From VRUE01 sp963780815 (GTDB lineage Bacteria; Actinomycetota; Thermoleophilia; Solirubrobacterales; 70-9): DNA of 64,000 nucleotides. The DNA lies in assembly GCA_963780815.1 (NCBI GenBank), contig CAWADG010000004.1:372001-436000 (forward strand), written 5' to 3'. Shown in pieces: positions 8,186-16,467 of this stretch. Under the pieces are notes generated by a model. The model did not search any database and had not been told where the DNA came from. It saw only the letters and a list, made by a program, of their open reading frames with translations. How positions within the stretch are numbered: the stretch's first letter is position 1; the number at the start of each line of letters is the position of its first letter. The translations under genes were made by a program, and so were the position numbers.

Positions 8186-9065
8186 CGCGGTCCTGGAGGA
8201 GCGCGTCGGCCGCTTCGAGCCCCGGGATCTCCAACCCCGGCATCGCCTCACCGAGGCCGACCGACGCCGCGGCCACCCGCTCGGGGTCGTTGAAGTGGGT
8301 CGTCGCCTCGACGATCGCCTTCGCCCGCCGCTGCGGGTCGGCGCTCTTGAAGATCCCCGACCCGACGAAGTTCCCCTCGGCTCCCAGCTGCATCATCAGC
8401 GCCGCGTCGGCGGGGGTCGCGATCCCGCCTGCGCAGAACAGCGGCACCGGCAGCCGTCCGCCCTCGGCGACCGCCCGCACGACCTCGAGCGGCGCCCGGT
8501 GCTCTTTCGCCGCTCCGGAGAGCTCCTCCGGGCCGAGCTGGGCCAGGCGCTTGATCCCGCCCGTGATCTCGCGCATGTGGCGGACCGCCTCGACGACGTT
8601 GCCGGTCCCGGCCTCGCCCTTCGAGCGGATCATCGCCGCCCCCTCGCCGATCCGCCGCAGCGCCTCGCCGAGGTTGGTGGCGCCGCAGACGAACGGCACC
8701 TCGAACGCGAACTTATCGATGTGGTTGCTCTCGTCGGCGGGGGTCAGGACCTCGGACTCGTCGATGTAGTCGACCTCGAGCGATTCGAGGACCTGGGCCT
8801 CGGCGAAGTGGCCGATGCGCGCCTTGGCCATCACCGGGATCGTCACCGCCTCCTGGATCCCCTTGATCATCGCCGGGTCCGACATCCTCGCGACGCCGCC
8901 GTCCCTGCGGATGTCGGCCGGGACGCGCTCCAGCGCCATCACCGCGCAGGCGCCCGCCTCCTCGGCGATCCGCGCCTGCTCGGGGGTGACCACGTCCATG
9001 ATCACTCCGCCTTTCAGCATCTCGGCGAGGCCCGTCTTCAGCCTGAATGTCGCGTGCTCGGCCAC
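8178..9065 (-). CDS. pdxS: PdxS PLP synthase subunit
   Basis: PdxS assembles PLP from ribose 5-phosphate, glyceraldehyde 3-phosphate and ammonia. The 295-residue TIM barrel is full length, with KGGVIMDVVTPEQA, the catalytic-lysine segment PVMAKARIGHF, DYIDESEVLTPAD, and the phosphate-binding GSGIFKS near the end. Start GTG 9065 is preceded by a TAATAT box rather than a ribosome-binding site. It heads the pdxS-pdxT-aminopeptidase operon with overlapping junctions. Confidence 0.96.
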   Translation of the reverse strand: MAEHATFRLKTGLAEMLKGGVIMDVVTPEQARIAEEAGACAVMALERVPADIRRDGGVARMSDPAMIKGIQEAVTIPVMAKARIGHFAEAQVLESLEVDYIDESEVLTPADESNHIDKFAFEVPFVCGATNLGEALRRIGEGAAMIRSKGEAGTGNVVEAVRHMREITGGIKRLAQLGPEELSGAAKEHRAPLEVVRAVAEGGRLPVPLFCAGGIATPADAALMMQLGAEGNFVGSGIFKSADPQRRAKAIVEATTHFNDPERVAAASVGLGEAMPGLEIPGLEAADALLQDRGA

Positions 9066-9071
9066 GGAGCA

Positions 9072-9077
9072 ATATTA
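9072..9077 (-). promoter_or_regulatory. Candidate -10 (TAATAT) of a leaderless pdxS promoter
   Basis: On the minus strand TAATAT ends 6 nt before the pdxS GTG, so transcription would begin at or next to the start codon. No AGGAGG-like sequence is present, and no clear -35 is visible. Confidence 0.45.
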
Positions 9078-9237
9078 CGGCCCCAAGGACAACCGATCCT
9101 GCACCCGGACGTACAAGGTGACGCCTATCAGGTCGCCAAATCAGCGAGCGTCACGATCTGATGCCTCCGCGAGCGGCGCCGAAGAGACGCGTTGCCGCCG
9201 CCCGCGGACGCGAAGCGGAGCAGGCGGCGGAATACTC

Positions 9238-10101
9238 CTACTTCAATTTGTAGGCGCGGATGCGGTCTTTGTGCGCGGCTTCGTCGCGGGCATAGAGGCC
9301 GTGGGCGAGGCCCTGGACGAGCGCCATCAGCGCGGTGTTCGAGCGGGTGAAGGAGGGGCTGTTCGAGGAGTAGTAGAGCGTCTGCTCGGCGTGCTCCCCC
9401 ACCTCCGACATCGAGGCGTCGGAGATCGCGAGCGTCCGCGCGCGGCGGTGCATCGCAAGCTTCATCGCCCGCAGCAGGAGCGGGTGGGCGCGGCCCGAGG
9501 AGAGGACGATCACGAGCGTCTCCTCGTCGATCCTCCCCAGCCGCTGAAGCGACTCGCCGCCGGTGCTGGCGACGATCTCGGCCCTGATGTCGAGCAGGCT
9601 CAGCATGTGGCGTAGGTAGCTCGCGAAGAAGGCCATCTGGTCGACTCCGACGACGACGACGCGCTGCGCTTCCGCCAGGGCGGCGACCGCGCCGTCGACC
9701 TGCTCGCGGGTCAGGTTCCGCGCCGTTTCCTCGAGATTGGAGTGGTCGGCGCTGAGCGACCCCTCGAGCTCGGAGTGATCGAAGGAGAAGAGTGCGCCAC
9801 CGCTCGTCGAGCCGTTCGCGGCGACCGCCGTGGTGCGGTACTCCTCGATCGCGGCCTGCTGGAGCTCCGGGTAGCCCTCGAACCCGAGGGCCTGGGAGAA
9901 GCGGACGACGGTCGAGGAAGAGGTGGTCGCGCGACGCGCCAGCTCCTCGGCGGTGAGGAAGGCCGCCTCGTCGAGGTGGTCGACGATGTAGCGGGCGACG
10001 TCTTTCTGGGACCGGGAGAATTCATCGAAACGCTCCTGGATGTACTCCGAGAGGCTGGTCAACTGGGGGGATTTGGTGGCTGTCTTGGTCACGGCGGTCA
10101 A
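9238..10101 (-). CDS. MurR/RpiR-family transcriptional regulator
   Basis: This 287-residue regulator has an N-terminal RpiR helix-turn-helix (FLTAEELARRATTSSSTVVRF) and a C-terminal SIS sugar-phosphate domain (VVVVGVDQMAFFASYLRHML; ETLVIVLSSGRAHPLLLRA). Family members usually sense phosphosugars. It lies 172 nt upstream of pdxS on the same strand, which invites the idea that it controls or responds to PLP-precursor sugar phosphates, but nothing in the sequence proves it. Start is TTG 10101 or GTG 10092; neither has a strong ribosome-binding site. Confidence 0.88.
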   Translation of the reverse strand: MTAVTKTATKSPQLTSLSEYIQERFDEFSRSQKDVARYIVDHLDEAAFLTAEELARRATTSSSTVVRFSQALGFEGYPELQQAAIEEYRTTAVAANGSTSGGALFSFDHSELEGSLSADHSNLEETARNLTREQVDGAVAALAEAQRVVVVGVDQMAFFASYLRHMLSLLDIRAEIVASTGGESLQRLGRIDEETLVIVLSSGRAHPLLLRAMKLAMHRRARTLAISDASMSEVGEHAEQTLYYSSNSPSFTRSNTALMALVQGLAHGLYARDEAAHKDRIRAYKLK

Positions 10102-10152
10102 TTTCGCCGGACCGCTTGCTTTCCCTTCCGATCTGGTTGGATGGAGGCTGAG

Positions 10153-10539
10153 ATGACGCTCGAGCAGGCGCTCCGCATCACCAACCGCAACATGATCGTG
10201 TTCGACCTCGTGCTCGGCTCATCGGCGATCGCGGCGCCGGAGGCGACGCTGAGGGTGCTCGGTCACGACGAGCCGTCCCCCGATGCCACCCATCTGTTCC
10301 GCCGCTGCGGGCCGATCTGGCTCACCTTCGCCGCCGCTCACGCCGTTGCCGCCTTCCGCGGCGAGGAACGCGACTGGTGGGCACTGGGCTGGCTGCGCGG
10401 GACCGAGATCGCGACCGACGCGCTTTGGTCGGGGTCCCCGGCGATCAGCAGGCCCGGGGCGAAGCTCGGCCTGCGCCTCGCGGGTGTCGCGAACGTCGCG
10501 ATGGCCGCCGGCTTCGCCTGGCTCTCGACGAGACGATGA
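10153..10539 (+). CDS. Small membrane-associated protein of unknown function
   Basis: The product is 128 residues with several hydrophobic stretches (MIVFDLVLGSSAIAAPEATL; GPIWLTFAAAHAVAAF; LAGVANVAMAAGFAWL), giving about three membrane segments. No catalytic motif is seen. ATG 10153 is chosen because GGAGG lies 7 nt upstream; ATG 10141 is the alternative. The stop overlaps the next gene by four bases (ATGA). First gene of a four-gene plus-strand operon, divergent from the RpiR regulator. Confidence 0.72.
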   Translation: MTLEQALRITNRNMIVFDLVLGSSAIAAPEATLRVLGHDEPSPDATHLFRRCGPIWLTFAAAHAVAAFRGEERDWWALGWLRGTEIATDALWSGSPAISRPGAKLGLRLAGVANVAMAAGFAWLSTRR

Positions 10540-10868
10540 GCGACCTCTCCGGGCAGCCCAGCGTCCGCTGGAGCCTGCGCGGCTACGACGACGAAGGCAA
10601 CGAGGCCTGGCTGATCCGCAACATCTCGCAGAAGCTCTACCGCTGCCCCGGGTGCCACGGCGAGATCGAGATCGGGTCCGAGCACGTCGTCGTCCAGTAC
10701 CTGCTCCGGCTCGGCGGTACCGAGCATCACCACTGGCACCGCCGCTGCGCCGAAGAATTGCTTGTGCCCGAACTGCGCCGGCTGAACCGGGTGCCGGCCA
10801 CCGAGTCCTCGCGCTCGAAGCTCGAGGCGCGCGGCCGCAAGCCGGCCGGCCGGCGACAGCGCCGCTAG
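10536..10868 (+). CDS. Small zinc-motif protein (actinobacterial 'ATP/GTP-binding protein' type)
   Basis: The 110-residue product has CPGCHGEIEIG in the middle and HHHWHRRC about 35 residues later, a Cys2 plus His/Cys cluster that would bind zinc. The C-terminus is strongly basic (RGRKPAGRRQRR), suggesting nucleic-acid contact. Actinobacterial proteins of this pattern are often labelled ATP/GTP-binding in databases without clear support. It overlaps the previous gene by four bases and is followed one base later by the next. Confidence 0.75.
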   Translation: MSDLSGQPSVRWSLRGYDDEGNEAWLIRNISQKLYRCPGCHGEIEIGSEHVVVQYLLRLGGTEHHHWHRRCAEELLVPELRRLNRVPATESSRSKLEARGRKPAGRRQRR

Positions 10869-10869
10869 C

Positions 10870-11619
10870 GTGGCCGCCAGGCTGACCACGCTTCGGGCAT
10901 ACGCCCGGATCCTCTCCCTCTACCGCGGTTGGGCCCCTCCCCTGCTCCTGCTCGGGGTGGTCGTCTTCGTGCCGGTCGGCCTGTTCCACGCGCTGGCGGC
11001 GACCCTCGACACCAACTCGATCGAACTCGGAAGCGTCGCCGAGATCGCCGCCACCGCGGTCGCCCTCATCCTCCTCGCGATCACCGGATTGCTCGGCGAG
11101 GTCTTCTACACGGGAGCGGTCGCGGCCCTGATGACCGGCGACCACGAGAGCGACGAGCCCCCATCGTTGACCGAGATCGCCCGCGAGGTCGAGTACGGGC
11201 GGTTGATCGCGATCGACCTGATCTACGCGGTCGTCGTCGCGATCGGGTTCATCCTCCTCTTCGTCCCCGGCGTCCTCGCGTTCGTCTTCCTCGCGCTCGC
11301 GGCGCCGATCGTCGAGATCGAGGGTCATGGCGTCCGCGACGCGATCCGCCGCAGCGTCCGCCTCGTCCGCGGCCGGTTCTGGACCGTGCTCGCGATCCTC
11401 CTCCCGATCGAGCTGATCGGCGACGGCCTGACCCAACTGCTGACCGACCTCCCCCACCATCTGCTCGGCGAAGGCTTCCTCGCCGATTGGCTGGCAGACG
11501 TGCTCGCGAACCTGGCGACGACGCCGTTCTACGCGGTCGCGGCGGTGCTCCTCACCGTCGAGCTGATCCGCGAAAAGGAGGGAACGGGGCCGCGGATACA
11601 CTCGGTTCCCGGCAGATGA
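10870..11619 (+). CDS. Polytopic membrane protein
   Basis: This 249-residue protein has about five to six transmembrane segments (LLLLGVVVFVPVGLFHALAA; IAATAVALILLAITGLLG; IGFILLFVPGVLAFVFLALA and others), with a short amphipathic GHGVRDAIRRSVRLVRGRFW before the last helices. That organisation recalls glycerophosphodiester phosphodiesterase-type membrane domains and YciC-like proteins, but no catalytic part is present. Start GTG 10870 follows the previous stop by one base. It ends in an ATGA overlap with the next gene. Confidence 0.78.
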   Translation: MAARLTTLRAYARILSLYRGWAPPLLLLGVVVFVPVGLFHALAATLDTNSIELGSVAEIAATAVALILLAITGLLGEVFYTGAVAALMTGDHESDEPPSLTEIAREVEYGRLIAIDLIYAVVVAIGFILLFVPGVLAFVFLALAAPIVEIEGHGVRDAIRRSVRLVRGRFWTVLAILLPIELIGDGLTQLLTDLPHHLLGEGFLADWLADVLANLATTPFYAVAAVLLTVELIREKEGTGPRIHSVPGR

Positions 11620-12479
11620 CGACCGCCTCGATACTCGCCGACTTCTGGAACGACCAGATCGTCGCCGAAGAAAAGCAGGGACTGTTCTTCGTCCTCGTCG
11701 GGTTTCTCCTGTCTTTCGGCTTCATCAGGATGAGCACCCGGCTGATGCGAAGCCCGAGGGTCCCGTGGTGGCCGGGGAGCGTCGTCAGCGAGAGCGGCGT
11801 CCACGTCCACCACCTGGTGTTCGGGATCGTGACCATGATGATCGCCGGCGCCGTCGGGTTCACCGTCCTCGGCGACGGTCCCTGGGCGGAAATCTGTGCC
11901 TTCGCGTTCGGGGTCGGCGCCGGGCTGACGATCGACGAGTTCGCGCTCTGGGTCTACCTCGAAGACGTCTACTGGTCCGAGGAGGGCCGGGTCTCGATCG
12001 ACGCGACGGTGATCGCGGCGGGATTCATGGGCCTGATCCTGCTCGGCTTCACCCCGTTCGACTTCAAGACCGGATCCATCGACCAGTTCCTCGGGAGCCT
12101 GGTCGCGGCAACGATCGTCCTCGGGTTGGTCGCGATCTGCTTCGCGAAGCAGCGGATCCTGCACGGGACGATCGGGTTCTTCGTCCTCCCGATCGCGATC
12201 TACGGGGCGGCCCGCCTCGGCAAGCCCGGCTCGCCGTGGGGAAGGCGCCGCTATCGCGAGGGCAATCCCGAGAAGGAGAAGGAGGCCGAGGCGCGGTTCC
12301 GGCCCGACCGCCGCACCGAGCGGGTCAAGAACGCGTTCCGCGATGTCATCGGCGGCAAGCCGAGCGAGGGCGTCGCCGCCGCGACCCAGGAGGTCCGAGC
12401 CGCCGGGCGCGAAGCCGTCGAAGAAGTGCGCCACGGGGTCGAGCGGATCACCCACCCCGAAAAGCCGGATGAGGGCTAG
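11616..12479 (+). CDS. Integral membrane protein with GVHVHH motif and charged C-tail
   Basis: The 287-residue product has about six transmembrane segments and a conserved-looking histidine cluster GVHVHHLVFG near residue 65, followed by acidic EFALWVYLEDVYW. These could bind a metal or move protons, which is inference. The last 70 residues are soluble and charged (REGNPEKEKEAEARF, EEVRHGVERITHPEKP). It is the last gene of the operon that begins at 10153 and overlaps the previous gene as ATGA. Four bases separate its stop from that of the convergent YjbQ gene. Confidence 0.78.
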   Translation: MTTASILADFWNDQIVAEEKQGLFFVLVGFLLSFGFIRMSTRLMRSPRVPWWPGSVVSESGVHVHHLVFGIVTMMIAGAVGFTVLGDGPWAEICAFAFGVGAGLTIDEFALWVYLEDVYWSEEGRVSIDATVIAAGFMGLILLGFTPFDFKTGSIDQFLGSLVAATIVLGLVAICFAKQRILHGTIGFFVLPIAIYGAARLGKPGSPWGRRRYREGNPEKEKEAEARFRPDRRTERVKNAFRDVIGGKPSEGVAAATQEVRAAGREAVEEVRHGVERITHPEKPDEG

Positions 12480-12483
12480 GTCC

Positions 12484-12945
12484 TCACTCCCCCATCGCCT
12501 TGATCACCAGTCGCTTCGGGCGCCCGCCGTCGAACTCGCAGTAGAAGACCTGCTGCCAGGGGCCGAGGTCGAGGCGGCCGTCGGTGACCGGGACGATCAC
12601 CTGGTGGTGGACGAGGAGGTTCTTGAGGTGGGCGTCGCCGTTGTCCTCGCCGCCGCGGTGGTGGCGGTAGTCGCCGCCCTCCGGCAGCAGCTCCTCGGCG
12701 ACCTCGTTGGCGGCGGCCTTCCAGCTCGGCGGAGCGACCTTGTCGAGCCATTCGAGCGTGTCCTCGTGCAGGCCGGGCTCGTCGTCGTTGACCCAGACCC
12801 CGGCGGTGATGTGCATCGCCGAGACCAGCACCATCCCCTCTCCGATCCCGGCCTCGTCGACCGCCGCCTGGACCTCTTCGGTGATCCTCACGAGCGCGCG
12901 GCGCTGCTCGGTGTGGAAGGTCATGTAGGTGGTGTTGGTCTTCAT
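12484..12945 (-). CDS. YjbQ/UPF0047-family protein
   Basis: The 153-residue product matches the YjbQ family (LVSAMHITAGVWVNDDEPGL; DAHLKNLLVHHQVIVPV; LGPWQQVFYCEFDG). Members are small trimeric proteins, some with thiamin phosphate synthase activity in vitro; the physiological role is unsettled. ATG 12945 has GGAGGAG in front of it and overlaps the preceding stop as ATGA. An in-frame extension upstream lies within the neighbouring gene. Confidence 0.92.
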   Translation of the reverse strand: MKTNTTYMTFHTEQRRALVRITEEVQAAVDEAGIGEGMVLVSAMHITAGVWVNDDEPGLHEDTLEWLDKVAPPSWKAAANEVAEELLPEGGDYRHHRGGEDNGDAHLKNLLVHHQVIVPVTDGRLDLGPWQQVFYCEFDGGRPKRLVIKAMGE

Positions 12946-13349
12946 CCGCTCTCCTCCGCGGTTGGCCCCTTCTCCGGCCAGAACGGCCACTCCTCGAAGT
13001 CGCGGCAGCGCCCGTCGGGGCCGAGCCTGATCACCCAGAGGTCGCGGTACTCGGTCCCGCGTGCGTAATCGATGTCTACCCGGACCACCCCGGTCTCCCC
13101 CTCGACCGCGACGATCTCGTGCCGCATCTCGAAGCCCTCGTCGGGGCCCTCGCGCTCATGCTCCCACAGCGCGGCGATCGCGTCGAGGCCCTCCGCCGGA
13201 TCTTCATAGGGGGACATCCGGTAGCGGGCGTCCTCGCTGAAGAGGCCGGCGAGCGCCTCGGTCCCCGCTGTCCGCCAGGCCCGCTCGTAGGCGGAGACCC
13301 AGGCGTCGATGTCGGCTCGACCCGCGATGGCGAGATCAAGCCTATGCAA
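12942..13349 (-). CDS. NTF2/SnoaL-like fold protein
   Basis: The 135-residue product has the length and pattern of NTF2-like cone folds: an N-terminal helix pair (ADIDAWVSAYERAWRTAG), LAGLFSEDARYRMSPYED, and a C-terminal sheet (VVRVDIDYARG, DLWVIRLGPDGRCRDFEEWPF). This fold serves enzymes, scaffolds and polyketide cyclases; no specific activity can be assigned. Start is TTG 13349, which is weak. Coupled by overlap to the YjbQ gene. Confidence 0.8.
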   Translation of the reverse strand: MHRLDLAIAGRADIDAWVSAYERAWRTAGTEALAGLFSEDARYRMSPYEDPAEGLDAIAALWEHEREGPDEGFEMRHEIVAVEGETGVVRVDIDYARGTEYRDLWVIRLGPDGRCRDFEEWPFWPEKGPTAEESG

Positions 13350-13380
13350 AGCCGTAACGAATCCCCTGCTATCGCAGACC

Positions 13381-13386
13381 TACACT
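13381..13386 (+). promoter_or_regulatory. Candidate -10 (TACACT) of leaderless gene at 13394
   Basis: TACACT ends 7 nt before GTG 13394, and no ribosome-binding site separates them. The spacing repeats that seen at pdxS, yebC and others. Confidence 0.4.
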
Positions 13387-13393
13387 GAGGTGT

Positions 13394-14164
13394 GTGCGAC
13401 GGACCCTGGTCCTCACGATCGCTGCTGCGGTTCTGCTCGGTGCCGGCCTCGCCCGGGCCGAGCTGGTGCAGCGTGGCGATATCCGCCTCGATTTCGACGG
13501 GCGCTTCATGCCCAAGGTCCTGCCACGCGACCGTGACGCCCCGGTCAGCGTTCTGATCGGCGGGTCCGTTTCAAGTGTCAACGGCGGCCGGCCGCCCGGC
13601 CTGCGCAAGATCTCGGTCGCCGTCAACCGCTACAGCAAGCTCTACACGCTCGGACTGCCGCGCTGTCAGCCGGGGACCCTGCAGTCGACCTCGACGGATG
13701 AGGCGTTGGAACGCTGCCGGGGCGCCCTCGTCGGCAGCGGCCACTTCGCCGCCATCGTCGACTTCTCCAACGACCAGTTCCCGGTCAACGGCAGGATCCT
13801 CGCCTTCAACAGCGGCAGCACCAGCCACCCCGGTCTGATCCTCCACATCTACAACGCGAACCCGGCGAAAACGACGATCGTCCTCAAATTCTCGATCACC
13901 CATCCGAGCAAGGGCGACTTCGGCACCGTGTTCACCGCGCGGATCCCCGAAATCGCATCGGACCTCGGATATGTCACCGACATCTCGCTTCGCTTCGAGC
14001 GCCAGTACCGCTATCGCGGCCGGCCGCGCAGCTTCCTAAGCGCTCGCTGCGCGGCGCCCGCCGGGTTCGGCGGCGGACCCTTCGCGTTCGCCAAGGGCCG
14101 GTTCGACTTCGCCAACGGGCAGCGCCTAAGCACCACCCTGACCCGGGTCTGCCAGGTCCGCTAG
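13394..14164 (+). CDS. Secreted protein, paralogue of the one at 52569-53363
   Basis: This 256-residue protein begins with a Sec signal peptide (LVLTIAAAVLLGAGLARA). The mature part shares a distinctive pattern with the protein at 52569: LDFDG near the start, PKVLPRDRDAPV, a central GSGHFAAIVDF, GRILAFN, and a C-terminal YRYRGRPRSFLSARC plus FAFAKGRFDF. Two cysteine positions also recur. It looks like an all-beta exported domain of unknown function. GTG 13394 is likely a leaderless start. It is convergent with the LEA-like lipoprotein gene, one base apart. The paralogue lies in the tRNA-Met island, so the family has both core and accessory copies. Confidence 0.85.
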   Translation: MRRTLVLTIAAAVLLGAGLARAELVQRGDIRLDFDGRFMPKVLPRDRDAPVSVLIGGSVSSVNGGRPPGLRKISVAVNRYSKLYTLGLPRCQPGTLQSTSTDEALERCRGALVGSGHFAAIVDFSNDQFPVNGRILAFNSGSTSHPGLILHIYNANPAKTTIVLKFSITHPSKGDFGTVFTARIPEIASDLGYVTDISLRFERQYRYRGRPRSFLSARCAAPAGFGGGPFAFAKGRFDFANGQRLSTTLTRVCQVR

Positions 14165-14165
14165 C

Positions 14166-14582
14166 TCAGGGTGAGTAGGAGCCCGCCTGTTCCTTGGCTT
14201 CTTCGATTCCCTTTTCGGCTTCCTTCTTGGCCTTTTCGGCGCCCTTTTCAGCCTTTTCGGTGCCTTCTTCGATCGCCTTTTCGGCTTCCTTGGTGGCGTT
14301 CTTGACGCCGCTCTTGGCCGTTTCGCCACCTTCGTTCAGGCCCTTCTTCAGTTCTTCGCCGCCCTTCTTCACGCCTTCCTGAGCCTTTTCACTGCTCTTT
14401 TCCAGTTCCTTCTGAGCTTCGTTGGCCTTTTCTTCGAGTTCTTCCTGGATCGAGTTGACGGTGTCGGTGCTGTCGCTGCTGCCGCAGCCCGTCCACGCGG
14501 CTCCCGCGAGCCCGACCGCGAGGATCAGGACCACCGCCTTGGCGCGCGCCGCGCCGCTCCACTTCAACAGGTCAACTGACAC
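14166..14582 (-). CDS. LEA-like lipoprotein with 11-residue repeats
   Basis: A signal sequence ends in WTGC, a lipobox, so the mature protein would be lipid-anchored at Cys32 or so. The remaining roughly 105 residues are almost entirely Lys, Glu, Ala and Gly in an approximate 11-residue rhythm (KEAEKAIEEGTEKAEKGAEK), as in group 3 late-embryogenesis-abundant proteins, which are unfolded in water and helical when dried. A desiccation or envelope-protection role is an inference. Start GTG 14582. Composition makes homology claims unreliable. Confidence 0.78.
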   Translation of the reverse strand: MSVDLLKWSGAARAKAVVLILAVGLAGAAWTGCGSSDSTDTVNSIQEELEEKANEAQKELEKSSEKAQEGVKKGGEELKKGLNEGGETAKSGVKNATKEAEKAIEEGTEKAEKGAEKAKKEAEKGIEEAKEQAGSYSP

Positions 14583-14641
14583 CCTTCGCTCCTCTCGTTG
14601 GACGGCCTCGAACCGATCGCCGCGATCTTCGCACGTGGGCG

Positions 14642-16030
14642 CTAGTGGGTGCGGAGGAACTTACGAATCACTCCCACCGCGGGTGAGCGGAACGGGTAGT
14701 AGAGGCTCGAGACGTGGCCGCGGTTGGGCGTGATGCTCAGTTGCGAGCGCGGGAACCTCTGCTTGACCTGCCTCGCCTCGGTGACCGAGGTGATGTCGTC
14801 GATCTCCCCGGCGAGGATCAGGGTCGGGAAGCTCCGCGGCGCCCTCCAGCCGTCCGGCACCGGCGGCGCGAGCCCGCCCGCCGGCGGTGCCGGCCAGGTG
14901 AGGCAGTTGGTCAGGTGCGCGGCCGGTGAGAGCAGGTACTCGCGAGCGCCGAACGGGGCGAAGTGGTCGGCCGGGATTCGCTTGACCGAGGTCGAGAGCT
15001 CGGCGGATCCGGCTGTCGATCGACTGGTATGGATCCCAGAGCAGCGGATAGTCGTTGCACTCGACCGTGATCTCGAGCCCGTAGGTGAATTCCCGGATCG
15101 CGCCGTGGCCGGGCGGGCCTGGCGCGATCAGGCGGTTGAGCCGGCGCGGGTCGCCGGCGAGATAGCGGCGGTCGCCTTCGTCGAGGCTGAGGTAGGAGCG
15201 CGGCGCGAGCGTCCCCGACTGCAGCAGGAAGCTCAGCAGGGCGTCGGTCGGCCGTCCCCTGGCGTGGAAGCGGCGGACCACCCGTGAGTAGCGGCCGGCG
15301 GCGTCGCCCGAGCAGTCCGGGGCGCGCCGGCAGGCGATCTCGAGCCCGCGCAGGCCAGCCGGCAGGAGCGTCCGGTAGTAGGGGTCGTCGGCAGGGTAGG
15401 CCGAGTCGAGGATCAGGCCCCGGAGGCCGACGGGGTGGCGGACGGCGTAGGCCTGGCCGAGCAGGGTCCCGTAGGAGTCGCCGTAGAAGAACACCCTGCC
15501 GAGGCCGAGTGCTTCGCGCACGGCGTCGAGGTCATCGGCGGTTTCCCCGGTCGTGTAGCCGGCGAAGCGCGGGCCGAGCTGGTTGGCGCATTCCCCGATC
15601 GCTGTGCTTTCGAGGATCAGGCCGCGCTGCAGGGTGCGGCAGTCGAGCGGATCCGAGAGGCCGGTCCCGCGGGCGTCGACGTAGACGACGTCACGTCGCC
15701 TCAGCAGGGGCGCCAGGGCGGCGTTGAGCGAGCGGACGAACGGGGCCGCCGTCGAGCCGTAGCCTGGGCCGCCGTCGGTGGCGAGGATCGTTCCCAGCGG
15801 GGGGCGCGAGCGGTCGCCGCGCGTTCGGACGGCGAAGGCGACCTTGGTCTTGCCGAGCGAGGGGTCGCCTCTCCGCATCGGCACGCTGATGTGACCGCAC
15901 CGAGCGGCCTCGCCGCGCCGAGGTCGCAGCGGTGGAGCTTGACCGCGGCCGAGGCCGCGGCCGGGATCGCCGGCGCACACAGCCCGGCCGCGATCGACAG
16001 CGTCGCGACCAGGGCGCCGCGACGGCTCAT
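14642..16030 (-). pseudogene. Secreted alpha/beta hydrolase (TAP-like), reading frame broken twice
   Basis: ATG 16030 overlaps the preceding stop as ATGA and gives a signal peptide (ALVATLSIAAGLCAPAIPAAAS). The frame then shifts near 15900, after which a long segment reads ARCGHISVP, the oxyanion-hole DGGPGYGST and the nucleophile elbow GDSYGT. Near 15003 it shifts back, and the last part contains LILAGEIDDITSV and PNRGHVSSLYY, the catalytic Asp/His region. The first and last parts are in one frame and the middle in another, so two compensating one-base changes would restore about 460 residues. All catalytic elements survive, which fits sequence error or recent damage. The family includes secreted peptidases. 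Confidence 0.75.
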
Positions 16031-16407
16031 ATCGCTGCCGGGTCCATCGGGTGAAGCTCGCCCCTGCTCAGCGCCTCGGTGCGGAGGTGGCCGATCTCTC
16101 CGTACTCGGGCGAGGAGATCATCTCGAGGAAGGCGTTCCGGCTCGGGTATTCGACGAGCGCGACCAGGTCCCACGAGTCGTCCCCGAGCAGCGCCGTCGC
16201 GGGCTCGCCGGCGAACACGATTCGCCCGCCGACCTTCTCGAGCAGCGGCGCCACCGCTGCTCCGTATTCCCCGTAGCGTCGCTGGCCTCCCTCGGGGCGG
16301 AACCGGAGAAGGTTGAGCATCACCACCGGCCCCTCCTCCTCTGCGCGTTGGCGGAAGGCGTCGAATCCCTCCTGGTTGAGTGGCTCGGGTTGGGCAGTTG
16401 CCTCCAT
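16027..16407 (-). CDS. DUF1330-like small protein
   Basis: This 126-residue protein has the ferredoxin-like pattern of DUF1330 and related families (PVVMLNLLRFRPEGG; YGEYGAAVAPLLEKVGG; WDLVALVEYPSRNAFLEM). Function is unknown. ATG 16407 is preceded by GAGGAGAG at good spacing; a longer frame to 16461 would run into the divergent promoter region. It overlaps the hydrolase start by four bases. Confidence 0.83.
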   Translation of the reverse strand: MEATAQPEPLNQEGFDAFRQRAEEEGPVVMLNLLRFRPEGGQRRYGEYGAAVAPLLEKVGGRIVFAGEPATALLGDDSWDLVALVEYPSRNAFLEMISSPEYGEIGHLRTEALSRGELHPMDPAAI

Positions 16408-16467
16408 TGCTCTCCTCTCAGTTGTTCGGACCGGGCTTCGCCCGATCATTCTGATAGTCACCGGGTC

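Noticed and set aside
7395..9161. 588-codon plus-strand frame over pdxS/pdxT
   Set aside because: Antisense to two well-conserved enzymes; its product is low-complexity.
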